From: Oscillospiraceae bacterium
GTDB taxonomy: Bacteria; Bacillota; Clostridia; Oscillospirales; Ruminococcaceae
Length of the DNA stretch: 64,000 nucleotides
Reading direction: 5' to 3'
Assembly (NCBI GenBank): GCA_009781425.1
Contig: WQYC01000008.1
Span: forward strand, 1 to 64,000
Below the pieces are notes generated by a model. The model was not told the origin of the DNA. It worked only from the letters and a program-made list of their open reading frames with translations, and ran no database searches. This document shows, one piece after another, positions 17,665 through 26,980 of this stretch; within the stretch, counting starts at the first letter, position 1; each line of letters opens with the position of its first letter. The position numbers and the translations under genes are program-made.

Positions 17665-19575
17665 TTAAATCTCCATAATTATAGGCAGAATCATCGGGCT
17701 TCTTTTAGTTTTGCGGAACATAAAATCGCTCATAGCGTCACGCATATTGTTTTTCTTTACGCTGATTGACGCGCCCGCAGAATCTGCAATTGTTTCCACC
17801 ATAAGCTCTCGCGCCTCGTCGATAAGCTCCTCGGATTCCCGTACGTAGACAAAGCCGCGGGAAACTATGTCGGGACCTGATAAAATCCGTCCGCTTCCGC
17901 GCTCGATTGAGGCTACAACTATGATTAAACCGTCCTGTGATAATTTTTTTCTGTCGCGGAGAACCACTGTTCCTATGTCGCCGACGCCAAGCCCGTCAAC
18001 AAGAACCTTCCCTGCTGTGACTTGTGTAGTAATTTTCATGGATTTGCTGTCGGTTTCAAGCTGTTGACCTAAGCCCGCGATAAAGATATTCGATTCGGGG
18101 ACACCCATTTTCATTGCAAGCTGAGCGTGCTTAACCAAGTGTTTATATTCGCCGTGAACAGGAATGAAAAATTTAGGCTTTGTCAGCGAAAGCATCATTT
18201 TCAGCTCGTCCTGACAAGCGTGACCCGAAACGTGAACCTCGTACATTGATTCGTAGACAACTTCAGCGCCCGACTTCATAAGGTCGTTGATTACCCGCCC
18301 GACTGTCTTTTCGTTTCCGGGAATCGGCGAAGCAGAAATCACCACTAAATCGCAGGGTGAGATATTAACCTGTCTGTGCTCGCCCGCTGACATTCTCGAC
18401 AGCGCGGAAAGCGGCTCACCCTGGCTTCCCGTGGTAATTACCACAATTTTTTCGGGCGGATATTTATTCACCTGCTCAATATCAATGAGGAAGCCCTTGG
18501 GGATTCTCACGTAGCCGAGCTCAATTGCTTTGTTAATAACGTTAATCATACTGCGCCCGGAAAGCGCGATTTTGCGTTCATAATAGACAGCGTTGTCAAT
18601 AATTTGTTGGATTCTGTGGATATTGCTTGCGAAGGTTGCAACGATAATTCTGCGGTCTTCTGCAGAGCCGAAAATATTACGGAAGCTGTCGCCGACTCTG
18701 CGTTCCGACATAGTGCTTCCAGGACGCTCGGCATTAGTACTGTCGGACATCAGCGCAAGCACGCCGTTGTTTCCGAGCTCGCCGAACCGCGCAAGGTCAA
18801 TGATTCCGCCCTCAATCGGCGTGTAATCAACTTTAAAGTCGCCTGTATGCACGATTATACCTGCAGGCGTGTGAACAGCTAAGGCACAAGCGTCGGGAAT
18901 TGAGTGGTTGACGCGGATAAATTCAACACTCATACAGCCGAGTTTGACAGTTTGCTTTGGCTGAACTACGTTGAGCTTGCAATCGCTTAAAATCCCGTGC
19001 TCACGCAGCTTTCCCTCACATAAGCCGAGCGTCAGCTTTGTTCCGTAGACAGGGACGTTGATTTTTTTCAACAGATAGGGAAGCGAGCCGATATGGTCTT
19101 CATGCCCGTGCGTAAGCACGATGCCGCGGAAACGCTCGCGATTCTTCTCAAGATAGGTGAAATCAGGAATAACAAGGTCAACCCCGAGCATATCTTCGTC
19201 AGGGAAGGCGAGTCCGCAGTCGATTATAAACAAATCGTTTGCACATTCGATGACATACAGGTTTTTACCGATTTCCGAGAGCCCGCCGAGCGCGGTAATG
19301 CGAAGAACACTGCGCTTTGAAGCTTCTTTTTTACGCGGCTCGCTTTTCGGCTTTTCTTTTTGTTTAGGCTTTTGTTTACCCGCAATTTCCTCCCGTAAGA
19401 GAAGAATTTTGTCGTTGTGCTTCTTTTGCTTTTCTTCTGTTTTTACGGGTTTGCTCTGATTTTTCTTTCCACTGCTGCTTCTTTGGCTATTTTGACTATG
19501 TGCAGGGGCTTTCTTTTCCGCTCCTTGTGCTTTTGGAGCAGAATTATTTTTCTTTGTTTTGTTGTTTTCCGGCAT
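17665..19575 (-). CDS. rnj: Ribonuclease J
   Basis: The 636-residue protein has a metallo-beta-lactamase/beta-CASP fold: FIDCGLAFP, the zinc motif THGHEDHIGSLPYLL, HTGDFKVDYTP, SDSTNAERPG, the beta-CASP ATFASNIHRIQQI, and HVSGHACQDELKMM with HGEYKHLVKHAQLA. It performs 5' exonucleolytic and endonucleolytic mRNA decay and rRNA maturation in Firmicutes. An N-terminal Lys/Gln/Pro-rich extension of about 90 residues precedes the enzyme domain; such tails occur in clostridial RNase J and may bind RNA. A strong promoter lies just upstream, overlapping the end of the preceding gene. Only one copy is seen, so J1 versus J2 is not assigned. Confidence 0.95.
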   Translation of the reverse strand: MPENNKTKKNNSAPKAQGAEKKAPAHSQNSQRSSSGKKNQSKPVKTEEKQKKHNDKILLLREEIAGKQKPKQKEKPKSEPRKKEASKRSVLRITALGGLSEIGKNLYVIECANDLFIIDCGLAFPDEDMLGVDLVIPDFTYLEKNRERFRGIVLTHGHEDHIGSLPYLLKKINVPVYGTKLTLGLCEGKLREHGILSDCKLNVVQPKQTVKLGCMSVEFIRVNHSIPDACALAVHTPAGIIVHTGDFKVDYTPIEGGIIDLARFGELGNNGVLALMSDSTNAERPGSTMSERRVGDSFRNIFGSAEDRRIIVATFASNIHRIQQIIDNAVYYERKIALSGRSMINVINKAIELGYVRIPKGFLIDIEQVNKYPPEKIVVITTGSQGEPLSALSRMSAGEHRQVNISPCDLVVISASPIPGNEKTVGRVINDLMKSGAEVVYESMYEVHVSGHACQDELKMMLSLTKPKFFIPVHGEYKHLVKHAQLAMKMGVPESNIFIAGLGQQLETDSKSMKITTQVTAGKVLVDGLGVGDIGTVVLRDRKKLSQDGLIIVVASIERGSGRILSGPDIVSRGFVYVRESEELIDEARELMVETIADSAGASISVKKNNMRDAMSDFMFRKTKRSPMILPIIMEI

Positions 19576-19659
19576 GATTACCTCTGATTACTGTTATGTA
19601 AGGGCGTTTTGAACGCCCTGAATGATTGATAAAGCTTGATTTTAATATCATAGACATAT

Positions 19660-19688
19660 AGTATACCAAAAATTTACTTAAATGTCAA
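19660..19688 (-). promoter_or_regulatory. Sigma-A-type promoter for the RNase J operon
   Basis: On the minus strand: TTGACA (19688-19683), 17-base spacer, TATACT (19665-19660). The -35 box is made of the last codons (L-D-I) of the upstream nucleotidyltransferase gene. Confidence 0.85.
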
Positions 19689-22011
19689 GCATTAGTCTCT
19701 TAACTTCTGCTTCAACATCATCGCAAAGGGATTTTGCTGTCTCGATAGACACGCTTTCAGCCATTAAAAACAGCGCGTTTCCGCTTTTATTCGAGCGCAG
19801 GAGAACTCTGCCGCCCCGCGCCGCGCTCTCGCCGTCAAGCACGATACCCTCGCCGCAGCCGACTTTTCCCTTGCAGAGCCGTCCCAAAATCTTTTGAGGA
19901 GGGCAGTCGATGATGATTACGCGGTTTTCGCGGTTGAATTCAGGCAGTGAACGCGTGGCTTCCATTAGCGAGGTTTTGTCTCTTGTAATCCAGCCTAACA
20001 CGAACAGCGCAAGATACGCCCCGTCCCAGAGGAAAGCCTCGCTTTCCGCCGCTGTTCGCGCGTCCTTGTCGGAATCGTCGTTAGAGCAGGCGAAAAACCG
20101 CTGAACCCTGCGCCCGTAGCGCTCGGCGAGTACATCGGCGGCGTTCGGGAAATCAGCAGGCAAAGCAACGTCACAGCTGCCGATAAAAATATCAAGACAG
20201 GCAAGAAGAATCAAATTATCGTGGTGAATTACGAAATCCTTTCCGAGCCTGAACTCGGCTTTTGTTCCTGCGTTGTTGAGGGTGATTATAAGCTGTTCGC
20301 CGTTCGGAGAACTAATCTGCTCGAAAACAGGCTTCAGAAGCGCGTGCAGACGCTCATTCACGCAGTTGAGAATAATTTTATAGCTTGACTTGAAGCTTGA
20401 AATATGATTAAGCATGGAAATATACAGCTCGTCCGCGCATTTAATGTCACCGACAGCTCCGAAGCCGTCAGACGGCGCATTACGATATTCCGAGCGGTTT
20501 AAGCCGCCCTCTAAGCTTCGCTCCTGCTGACGTGTCAGCGCGAGCCCGTGGCTGTTGAGAATTACTATTTCGGTTTTCGCGCCTGCACGGATATGCACGA
20601 TTAAATCGGCGAGCATTAATTTGCTTAGATGAATAAGCATGGGAAGCGTGGCGAAGCCGCAGTTTGAGGAGTTAACACCCGTGCTTGAAATTCCCGCTAT
20701 TAGCGCGCTTTTTAGGGAAACGGAAGCGTTGTTTTCCTCACAGGCGACAAGCACGTTGTTCGGGTGAAGCCCCGACAAGGCGCAGCCTGTTTTCGCGGCG
20801 AAATCAGGCGTAATATCAATGTTGGTGTCGCCTGTAATTCCGCGCTCGCTTATTTCTATTTTACTTTTACTGCCGAATTTAAAATCGTTGCAAACAGCAG
20901 TGTTCGCGGGAATCGTCTTATTCTGCCACACACGCACGTCAGCTTCGACGCTTGCGTTTTCGTTTATAACCGTGCTTTCGCCGATAACCGAGCCGTCGGA
21001 GAGGCGCACGTTTGATTTAATTTTCACGTTTTCGCAAATTACTGTGCCGTTTGCTTCAAGTTCGTTTGCAGTTATAACGCCGTCAAGAACCACCGAGTCG
21101 CTGACGCGGCAATATGCACCGAGCGTTACATTATCGCTTAGAACACAGCCGCTAATCACGCTGTTCTTGCCGATTTGCACGTTTCTGCCGATATAGGCGG
21201 GAGCAATTACCGAAGCATCGGAGGGAATTGGGTTAAAAGAAAAAATATTCTCGGCGATTTTAGGCGCGTTGATTACGCAGTTGACTTTACCCGTAAGCAT
21301 ATCACGCTGACAGGAAACATAGGTGTCAATATCACCAATATCGCACCAGTAGCCGCTTTCCGCAAATGAAAACAGCGGGTGTTTTTCTTTCAACATCTTT
21401 GGGAAAACATCGCGCGCAAAGTCCCACATCTTACCGTCGGGAATGAGCGTGAGAATTGACGGATTCAGAAAATAAACGCCTGTATTTGCATAGTCGGAAA
21501 TGCAGTTAAGATACGACGGCTTCTCGGAAAAGCCGGTAATTGCGCCAGTTTCATGGTCGGAAATAACCAAGCCGTACTCGCGCGGGTCGTCTACCTGCTT
21601 GGTAATTACCGTAGCCTCCGAGCGATTATTTTTGTGGAATTTGAGCGCCGCCGATAAATTAAAATCGCAAAGCGCGTCGCCGCTGATTACAAGAAAATCA
21701 TCAGTGAAATTCTCCGCCGCTTTCTTGACACAGCCTGCTGTTCCGAGCGGCTCGTCCTCGTAAGAAAAGCGCAAATCTATGCCTTTTTGTGAGCTGCGCT
21801 CCATGTAATATTCGTTTTCAAAAAGCCGCTCAATCATCTCGCCTTTATAGCGTAAAGTAAACACTGCTTCGGTGAAGCCGTGTTTAATAAGCAGGTCAAG
21901 AATGTATTCGACAGCGGGCCGTCCGCAGAGCTTAGCGAGCGGCTTCGGGAGCGAGCCTGTGAGAGGGCGCAGGCGAGTTCCTTCGCCGCCTGCCATAATT
22001 ATAGCTTTCAT
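19678..22011 (-). CDS. Sugar-phosphate nucleotidyltransferase fused to a degenerate phosphomannomutase-like domain
   Basis: The 777-residue protein starts with a nucleotidyltransferase domain (MKAIIMAGGEGTRLRPLTGSLPKPLAKL; EYGLVISDHETGAITGFSEKP), then left-handed beta-helix hexapeptide repeats (APAYIGRNVQIGKNSVISGCVL), then an alpha-D-phosphohexomutase-like region from about residue 385. The first part should make an NDP-sugar such as GDP-mannose. In the mutase part, the phosphoserine loop that usually reads TASHNP is replaced by IRAGAKTEIVILNSHG, so the catalytic serine context is lost and mutase activity is doubtful. Similar fusions are annotated as mannose-1-phosphate guanylyltransferase/phosphomannomutase. 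AAGGAAC precedes the ATG. It probably acts in envelope glycan synthesis. Confidence 0.88.
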   Translation of the reverse strand: MKAIIMAGGEGTRLRPLTGSLPKPLAKLCGRPAVEYILDLLIKHGFTEAVFTLRYKGEMIERLFENEYYMERSSQKGIDLRFSYEDEPLGTAGCVKKAAENFTDDFLVISGDALCDFNLSAALKFHKNNRSEATVITKQVDDPREYGLVISDHETGAITGFSEKPSYLNCISDYANTGVYFLNPSILTLIPDGKMWDFARDVFPKMLKEKHPLFSFAESGYWCDIGDIDTYVSCQRDMLTGKVNCVINAPKIAENIFSFNPIPSDASVIAPAYIGRNVQIGKNSVISGCVLSDNVTLGAYCRVSDSVVLDGVITANELEANGTVICENVKIKSNVRLSDGSVIGESTVINENASVEADVRVWQNKTIPANTAVCNDFKFGSKSKIEISERGITGDTNIDITPDFAAKTGCALSGLHPNNVLVACEENNASVSLKSALIAGISSTGVNSSNCGFATLPMLIHLSKLMLADLIVHIRAGAKTEIVILNSHGLALTRQQERSLEGGLNRSEYRNAPSDGFGAVGDIKCADELYISMLNHISSFKSSYKIILNCVNERLHALLKPVFEQISSPNGEQLIITLNNAGTKAEFRLGKDFVIHHDNLILLACLDIFIGSCDVALPADFPNAADVLAERYGRRVQRFFACSNDDSDKDARTAAESEAFLWDGAYLALFVLGWITRDKTSLMEATRSLPEFNRENRVIIIDCPPQKILGRLCKGKVGCGEGIVLDGESAARGGRVLLRSNKSGNALFLMAESVSIETAKSLCDDVEAEVKRLMLDI

Positions 22012-22089
22012 TTTTTGTTCCTTTCAAAAGTTGAAATCGTTTTAAATAATAGTCTTACGCATTTTCAAATGCTTTATTCAAAATTAGAT

Positions 22090-22118
22090 TTGACTTTACA
22101 GCTATTATGTGATATGAT
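22090..22118 (+). promoter_or_regulatory. Sigma-A-type promoter for the ABC exporter operon
   Basis: TTGACT, 17-base spacer, TATGAT, 33 bases before the ATG at 22152. Confidence 0.85.
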
Positions 22119-22151
22119 ATATTTCCGGTGAATAAAAAACGAGGTTTAAAA

Positions 22152-23999
22152 ATGGATAAAAAAGAATCGAAATTCAGAATCTTCCGTAATAATGCTTACG
22201 CCGTAAAAACAGTTTGGAGCATAAGTAAAGAGCGGGTAATAAGCACAGCATTAGACACTGTATTTGACTACGCGGGCTGGATATTTTTCTCGATATTTTT
22301 TCTGCGCTTTGTAATAGGCGCAATAGAAAACGAGAAATCATTCGGTGAAATCATGCTTTTTCTTGGAATATCAGCGATAGTTTTCGGGTTCTTTGCAATT
22401 TATAACAACTATCTGAATGCAATGGTTTACCGCTATACCGACAACGAAATTTATCGGAATCTGTATAAGCGGCTTTATGCAAAAGCGCGCAACGTTGAGC
22501 TGCGCTGCTTTGAGGACGCGGCGTTTTACGACAAATACACAATGGCTCTTGACAACGCGGCATGGAAAATGACCGAAGCGGTGAAGGATTTCTTTCGGGT
22601 GCTTTTTGGGATTATCGCGGCGGGAGTCGGCTTTTCGTCAATGTTTTTTCTTGATAAGCTTTCGATTTTATTTGTAGTTTTTCCGATACTCGGGAACTTT
22701 CTTTTCGGTTATCTGATGAGCAAAATTTACTCGGGAAAGTACGAAGACAACGTAAAAAACGTGCGCCGCGACGGCTATGTCAACCGTGTTATGCACCTCG
22801 CGGAATTCGCAAAGGAGGTCCGCTATTCAAACGTACACAGACTGATGATGAAGCGTTACCGCGAGTCTGTTGAAGGTACAATCAAGGTAGCTGATAAATA
22901 CGCGCCGAAGGCGATAATTTTTAACTGGTTTAAGAACGTTCTGACGTTCGCTGTGCCGTTTGAGGGAATCATGATTTACGCCGCTTTTCGTGCGATAATT
23001 TCGCAGTCGCTGGGGCTTGCCGAGCTCGCGATTATGTTCACTGCAATGGTGACCTGCTCGTGGATTTTAATAGGGCTTTTTGAGAATGTTCAGAGTGCCT
23101 TGAAAAATGGCAGATTCCTTGAATATTTTCGCGGGTTCATGGAATACGAAGAAAAAATCCCCGAGAACGGGGACGGGCTTATGCCCGATAAAAACGTGAA
23201 AAGCATTGAGTTCCGCAATGTTTCTTTCGGTTATGCAAAAGATGATAAAATCATCGACAATCTTTCTTTTAAAATCGAAGGTAACATAAAAACAACCGCG
23301 CTCGTCGGACATAACGGCGCAGGAAAAACTACAATAATAAAGCTTCTTTTTCGGCTTTACGACCCCACCACGGGCGAGATATTTGTTAATGGCATAAACA
23401 TAAAAGAGTATAACCTGAAAGCCTACAGAAAGCTGTTCGCGGCGGCGTTTCAGGATTATAAAGCGATTTCAATGCCTGTTCGGGATAACGTGCTTATGGG
23501 CGTTAAGTTCGACGGCGAAGACGAAATCGAAATAGTTGAAAATGCCTTGAAGCGTGCGGGTATTTTAGAAAAAATAAAGTCGCTCCCGAAAGGAATCGAC
23601 ACAGTACTTACAAAAGAATTCGACGAGGACGGTGCAGTTCTTTCGGGCGGGGAAGTGCAGAAGATAATCGTAGCGCGCGCCTTCGCGCAGAGAAGCTCTG
23701 TGAAGGTTTTTGACGAGCCGAGCAGTGCGCTTGACCCTATTGCGGAATATCAGCTTTATAAGGGCATTATGAAGGAAAGCAGGGAAAGCGATTTAACAAT
23801 TTTTATTTCGCACAGGCTCTCGTCCGTTAAGGACGCGGACTTAGTTTTCATGCTTGAAAAGGGTGCGATTATCGAGCAGGGGACTCACTTAGAGCTTATG
23901 GAAAATAAAGGCGAATACTGCAAAATGTTTACCATGCAGGCACAGAATTACCTCGCTGTTGAAGATTATTCAAGCTTCAAGGAGGTGACTGCTGTATGA
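22152..23999 (+). CDS. ABC exporter half-transporter, subunit A
   Basis: The start is ATG 22152 (MDKKESKFRIFRNN), behind GAGG; the track start is eight codons upstream. The 615-residue product has an N-terminal ABC-exporter membrane domain with five to six helices and a nucleotide-binding domain: Walker A ALVGHNGAGKTT, Q-loop AAFQDY, signature VLSGGEVQKI, Walker B VKVFDEPSSALDP, H-loop FISHRLSS. It overlaps the next ABC gene by four bases (ATGA), indicating a heterodimeric exporter. No precursor peptide or peptidase domain is nearby, so the cargo is unknown (peptide, lipid or drug). The Walker B has Asp-Glu, so this site looks active. Confidence 0.9.
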   Translation: MDKKESKFRIFRNNAYAVKTVWSISKERVISTALDTVFDYAGWIFFSIFFLRFVIGAIENEKSFGEIMLFLGISAIVFGFFAIYNNYLNAMVYRYTDNEIYRNLYKRLYAKARNVELRCFEDAAFYDKYTMALDNAAWKMTEAVKDFFRVLFGIIAAGVGFSSMFFLDKLSILFVVFPILGNFLFGYLMSKIYSGKYEDNVKNVRRDGYVNRVMHLAEFAKEVRYSNVHRLMMKRYRESVEGTIKVADKYAPKAIIFNWFKNVLTFAVPFEGIMIYAAFRAIISQSLGLAELAIMFTAMVTCSWILIGLFENVQSALKNGRFLEYFRGFMEYEEKIPENGDGLMPDKNVKSIEFRNVSFGYAKDDKIIDNLSFKIEGNIKTTALVGHNGAGKTTIIKLLFRLYDPTTGEIFVNGINIKEYNLKAYRKLFAAAFQDYKAISMPVRDNVLMGVKFDGEDEIEIVENALKRAGILEKIKSLPKGIDTVLTKEFDEDGAVLSGGEVQKIIVARAFAQRSSVKVFDEPSSALDPIAEYQLYKGIMKESRESDLTIFISHRLSSVKDADLVFMLEKGAIIEQGTHLELMENKGEYCKMFTMQAQNYLAVEDYSSFKEVTAV

Positions 24000-25801
24000 A
24001 TGAAAAGAAAAATAAGCAGAGCTTAAAGCAGGTCTGGCGCAATAATATGTACCTGACAAAGCTCTCTTTTAAAACCGCTCCTGGTTATATGTTCGCGCTC
24101 ATAGTTGAATTTATGAGAAACGAAATTTCGATTTTTCTTGAGTTTACAATCGGCTTTGCGTTTGTTCTCGAGAGCGTTGAATTCGGCAGGTCTTTCGGTG
24201 AAGTCGCGAAGGTTCTGTTATTGATTTTCGTATTTGTCGCAGTCGGATTGTTTTATAATGCAGTTTTCTGGAACAAAATAAGAGAGCGCGCTGTGCCTAA
24301 AATTGAACGCTCCTTAAAAGAGCAATTGTATGCAAAAGCAAAGGAAATCGACCTTGGCTGCTACGATAATCCCGAATTTTATAATAACTACATACTTGCC
24401 GTTTCAGAGGCAGGAAATCAAATAAACCGCAACTTCGATATTATGTCTAAATTAGTTTCGGGGCTTACGGGGCTAACTTTAGCTTCCGGTTATTTTATTG
24501 TGAAAGACCCGCGCTCGTTTGTGTTTGTCGCTGCTTCCTTCTTCATGATGATGCTCAGTAATAAGCTTTTGAGTAAGCTGAATTTTAAAATCCGCACTGA
24601 AAGAAACCCGCTTGAACGCAAGCTCGGCTATACAAACCGTGTGTTTTATCTTAACGACTATGCAAAGGAAATGCGCTTAAACACCGAGGTTTCAAGGGAA
24701 ATAATGAAGGATTACGACGAGACGCTTGACAAAACCTTGGCTGTCGATAAAAAGTATGCAAAAAGACGGCTCGGCTTTGAATTTCTTAAAAATTATGTTG
24801 CACAGGATTTCATTATTGATATATTATTTTTAGCTTATTTAGTTTACAGCGCGGCGGTTCTGCGAACGATTTCATACAGTCAGGTTGCGGTTTTACGCGG
24901 AACAGCCGCGACTGCGAAATGGCGGCTCGGCAGAATCAGTGAGGTTTACGGTATCGCGCTTGAGGTCAGCTTATACATGGAGCGGATTCAAAGCTTCCTT
25001 GATACCGAGGCTGAAATTGTAAGTGCGGAAAACCGCGCAGTTCCCGAAACACCGACAGTAATTGAACTAAAAAACGTGTCGTTCTCTTACGGCGAAAACG
25101 ACTACGTTTTGAAAAATATTAACATGACGATTAACCCGCTCAGTAAAATCGCAATTGTCGGTTACAACGGTGCAGGGAAGACCACGCTGATTAAGCTGAT
25201 TATGCGGCTTTACGAGCCGAATGAGGGTGAAATTCTGCTTGACGGCGTGAATATAAAGGACTATGAAATCGAGGATTACCGCCGCAAAATCGGAACGGTG
25301 TTCCAAGACTTTAAGATTTTCGCCGCAACTGTAAAAGAAAACGTCCTGCTTGACTTTGCAGAGAACGGCAGTGATGCAGATGTATGCAACGCGCTTGAGA
25401 AAAGTGGCTTTTCCGAAAGGCTTAATTCATTGTCGGGCGGACTTGAAAGCAATCTCACGACTGAATTTGAGGAAAACGGCGTTAATCTTTCGGGCGGAGA
25501 AGGGCAGAAATTAGCAGTTGCGCGGGTGTTTTATGCAGGCGCGAACCTGATTATTCTCGATGAGCCGAGCAGTGCGCTCGACCCGATTGCCGAATATCAT
25601 CTCAACTGTTCAATGCTCACAGCCGCTGAGAATAAATCGGTACTGTTTATTTCGCACAGGCTTTCAACAACGCGAATCGCCGACAAGATTTATATGCTTG
25701 AGGACGGCGAAATCATTGAAGAGGGAAGCCACGGCGAGCTGCTCAAAAGCAACGGGAAATATGCAGAAATGTGGCGGGTTCAGGCGGGACAGTATTTATA
25801 G
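23996..25801 (+). CDS. ABC exporter half-transporter, subunit B
   Basis: The 601-residue partner of the preceding gene. The membrane domain is at the N-terminus (FALIVEFMRNEISIFLEFTIGFAFVL, VLLLIFVFVAVGLFYNAVFW), and the nucleotide-binding domain has Walker A AIVGYNGAGKTT, FQDFKIF, signature NLSGGEGQKL, Walker B LIILDEPSSALDP and FISHRLST. Translational coupling (ATGA overlap) and the similar domain order argue for an obligate heterodimer. It ends nine bases before a strong terminator, which also marks the last chromosomal feature before the integrated element. Confidence 0.9.
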   Translation: MNEKKNKQSLKQVWRNNMYLTKLSFKTAPGYMFALIVEFMRNEISIFLEFTIGFAFVLESVEFGRSFGEVAKVLLLIFVFVAVGLFYNAVFWNKIRERAVPKIERSLKEQLYAKAKEIDLGCYDNPEFYNNYILAVSEAGNQINRNFDIMSKLVSGLTGLTLASGYFIVKDPRSFVFVAASFFMMMLSNKLLSKLNFKIRTERNPLERKLGYTNRVFYLNDYAKEMRLNTEVSREIMKDYDETLDKTLAVDKKYAKRRLGFEFLKNYVAQDFIIDILFLAYLVYSAAVLRTISYSQVAVLRGTAATAKWRLGRISEVYGIALEVSLYMERIQSFLDTEAEIVSAENRAVPETPTVIELKNVSFSYGENDYVLKNINMTINPLSKIAIVGYNGAGKTTLIKLIMRLYEPNEGEILLDGVNIKDYEIEDYRRKIGTVFQDFKIFAATVKENVLLDFAENGSDADVCNALEKSGFSERLNSLSGGLESNLTTEFEENGVNLSGGEGQKLAVARVFYAGANLIILDEPSSALDPIAEYHLNCSMLTAAENKSVLFISHRLSTTRIADKIYMLEDGEIIEEGSHGELLKSNGKYAEMWRVQAGQYL

Positions 25802-25813
25802 ATGAAATGAAAG

Positions 25814-25847
25814 CCCCTGCTTCGTTTTAGAAAGCAGGGGTTTTTTT
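25814..25847 (+). terminator. Intrinsic terminator of the ABC exporter operon
   Basis: CCCCTGCTT-cgttttaga-AAGCAGGGG followed by seven T residues. Confidence 0.93.
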
Positions 25848-25849
25848 AT

Positions 25850-25893
25850 TGGGGCGGAAGGATTTGAACCCTCGAATGACGGAGTCAGAGTCC
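25850..25893 (-). other. 3' part of tRNA-Gln(CUG): attachment-site end of the integrated element
   Basis: Read on the minus strand, the segment gives GGACTCTGACTCC (3' side of the anticodon arm with anticodon CUG), then a T-arm with GGGTTCAAATCC, then an acceptor 3' strand CCGCCCCA. The 5' acceptor strand and a normal D-arm with GG are absent upstream, so this is not a complete tRNA. Many ICEs integrate at a tRNA 3' end and leave an identical 3' copy at the far end. The orientation predicts the intact tRNA-Gln gene beyond the right edge of the window. Confidence 0.75.
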
Positions 25894-26164
25894 ACCCCTT
25901 TGGTGCTTTGGAAAGCCGCAATATTCAGTTTTCAAGCACGTTTACATAGTTTCGCATTGTTCATTATTGTTAAGTTGTTTTAGGCGTTTTTACGCAATGT
26001 TTAGTAAAAACAAAGGACAAATAAAGGACAAGTTAATTAGTATATCAAACAATTATAAATATGACTCTCTCCTTACATTGCATTTTCATCTTACAAAATC
26101 ATCGTGGCGATAACGTGACGGTGATGTGATAACGATGTGATATTGAATTAAAGGAGAAATTTTT
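25894..26164. promoter_or_regulatory. Element end region: arm-type direct repeats and a leader repeat before parA
   Basis: This gene-free stretch holds two AAAGGACAA copies in 11-bp spacing (26012-26020 and 26023-26031), as expected for integrase arm-binding sites near an attachment end. It also holds a perfect side-by-side pair GATGTGATAAC/GATGTGATATT (26123-26144) just before the parA ribosome binding site, a possible ParA/ParB or repressor site. GCATTGTT and ACGCAATG form a loose inverted pair near 25955-26000. I see no convincing promoter and no gene. Confidence 0.5.
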
Positions 26165-26980
26165 ATGAGTAAAATAAAAAATAAATCCTCCGCAAAAATC
26201 CTCGCCATCCAAAACGAAAAAGGCGGAACCTCAAAAAGCACAACCGCCGCAACTCTCGCCTACCTCTTGGCAAAGCGAGGTGAAAAAGTAGCATTAATCG
26301 ACTTCGACGGGCAGGGACACGCTTCCGTGTTGTGCGGAGCGAAAAATCTTAACCAGTTGGAAGTAACTATCTCGACCTTATTAAACAAAATAATTCAAGG
26401 CGAACCCCTACCCGACCCCGAAACCTACATATTCCGCGGAAAGAACGGTGTGGATTTGATTCCGTCGAACAGTAATCTTTTTACGTTAGAGAGAAATCTG
26501 ATTAACGTAGATTTTCGGGAATATGTGCTGTATGAGTACGTGAAAACCATTAAAGACCGCTATTCGTACATCATAATCGACACAATGCCGCAAATCGGCA
26601 CGCCGATGGTTAATGCAATGATGTGTGCCGACAGCATTATAATCCCGACGCAGGCGGAATTATTCTCGGCGCAGGGGCTTTCGGAGCTTTTGAAGCATTA
26701 CCACATGATTAAGCAGAACGGCAAGCAAAATCTAAGCATAGCGGGCGTTTTGGTTACGATGGACTCGGAGAGGACAAGGGTATCAGCAACGGTTAATGCT
26801 ATGCTTGAGAAGAACCTCAAAGGACAGATTAACGTGTTTAAAACACGGATTCCGCGCTCTATTAAGGTAGCGGAGGCAAGCCTTTATCAGCAGACGATTT
26901 GCGAATATATGCCGGACAACCCTGCTGCTGTCGCTTATGAAAACTTTGTAAAGGAGCTGTTAAAAGATGAATACGACTAA
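26165..26980 (+). CDS. ParA-family ATPase
   Basis: The 271-residue protein has a deviant Walker A (NEKGGTSKSTTAATLAYLL), a switch-like ALIDFDGQGHAS and a Walker B-like YIIIDTMPQIG. The P-loop reads KGGTSKST in place of the common KGGVGKTT; the signature lysine is kept. The family moves or positions DNA together with ParB. It overlaps parB by 14 bases. In conjugative elements this pair stabilises the excised circle or regulates transfer. AAAGGAG precedes the ATG at good spacing. It is the first gene inside the element. Confidence 0.93.
   Translation: MSKIKNKSSAKILAIQNEKGGTSKSTTAATLAYLLAKRGEKVALIDFDGQGHASVLCGAKNLNQLEVTISTLLNKIIQGEPLPDPETYIFRGKNGVDLIPSNSNLFTLERNLINVDFREYVLYEYVKTIKDRYSYIIIDTMPQIGTPMVNAMMCADSIIIPTQAELFSAQGLSELLKHYHMIKQNGKQNLSIAGVLVTMDSERTRVSATVNAMLEKNLKGQINVFKTRIPRSIKVAEASLYQQTICEYMPDNPAAVAYENFVKELLKDEYD

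Noticed and set aside
22152-25801. Bacteriocin export locus
   Set aside because: The two ABC half-transporters lack a C39 peptidase domain and no precursor peptide or modification enzyme is adjacent.
25850-25930. Complete tRNA-Gln gene on the minus strand
   Set aside because: The 3' half is convincing, but the upstream bases give no matching 5' acceptor strand and no D-loop GG; it is better explained as an attachment-site remnant.
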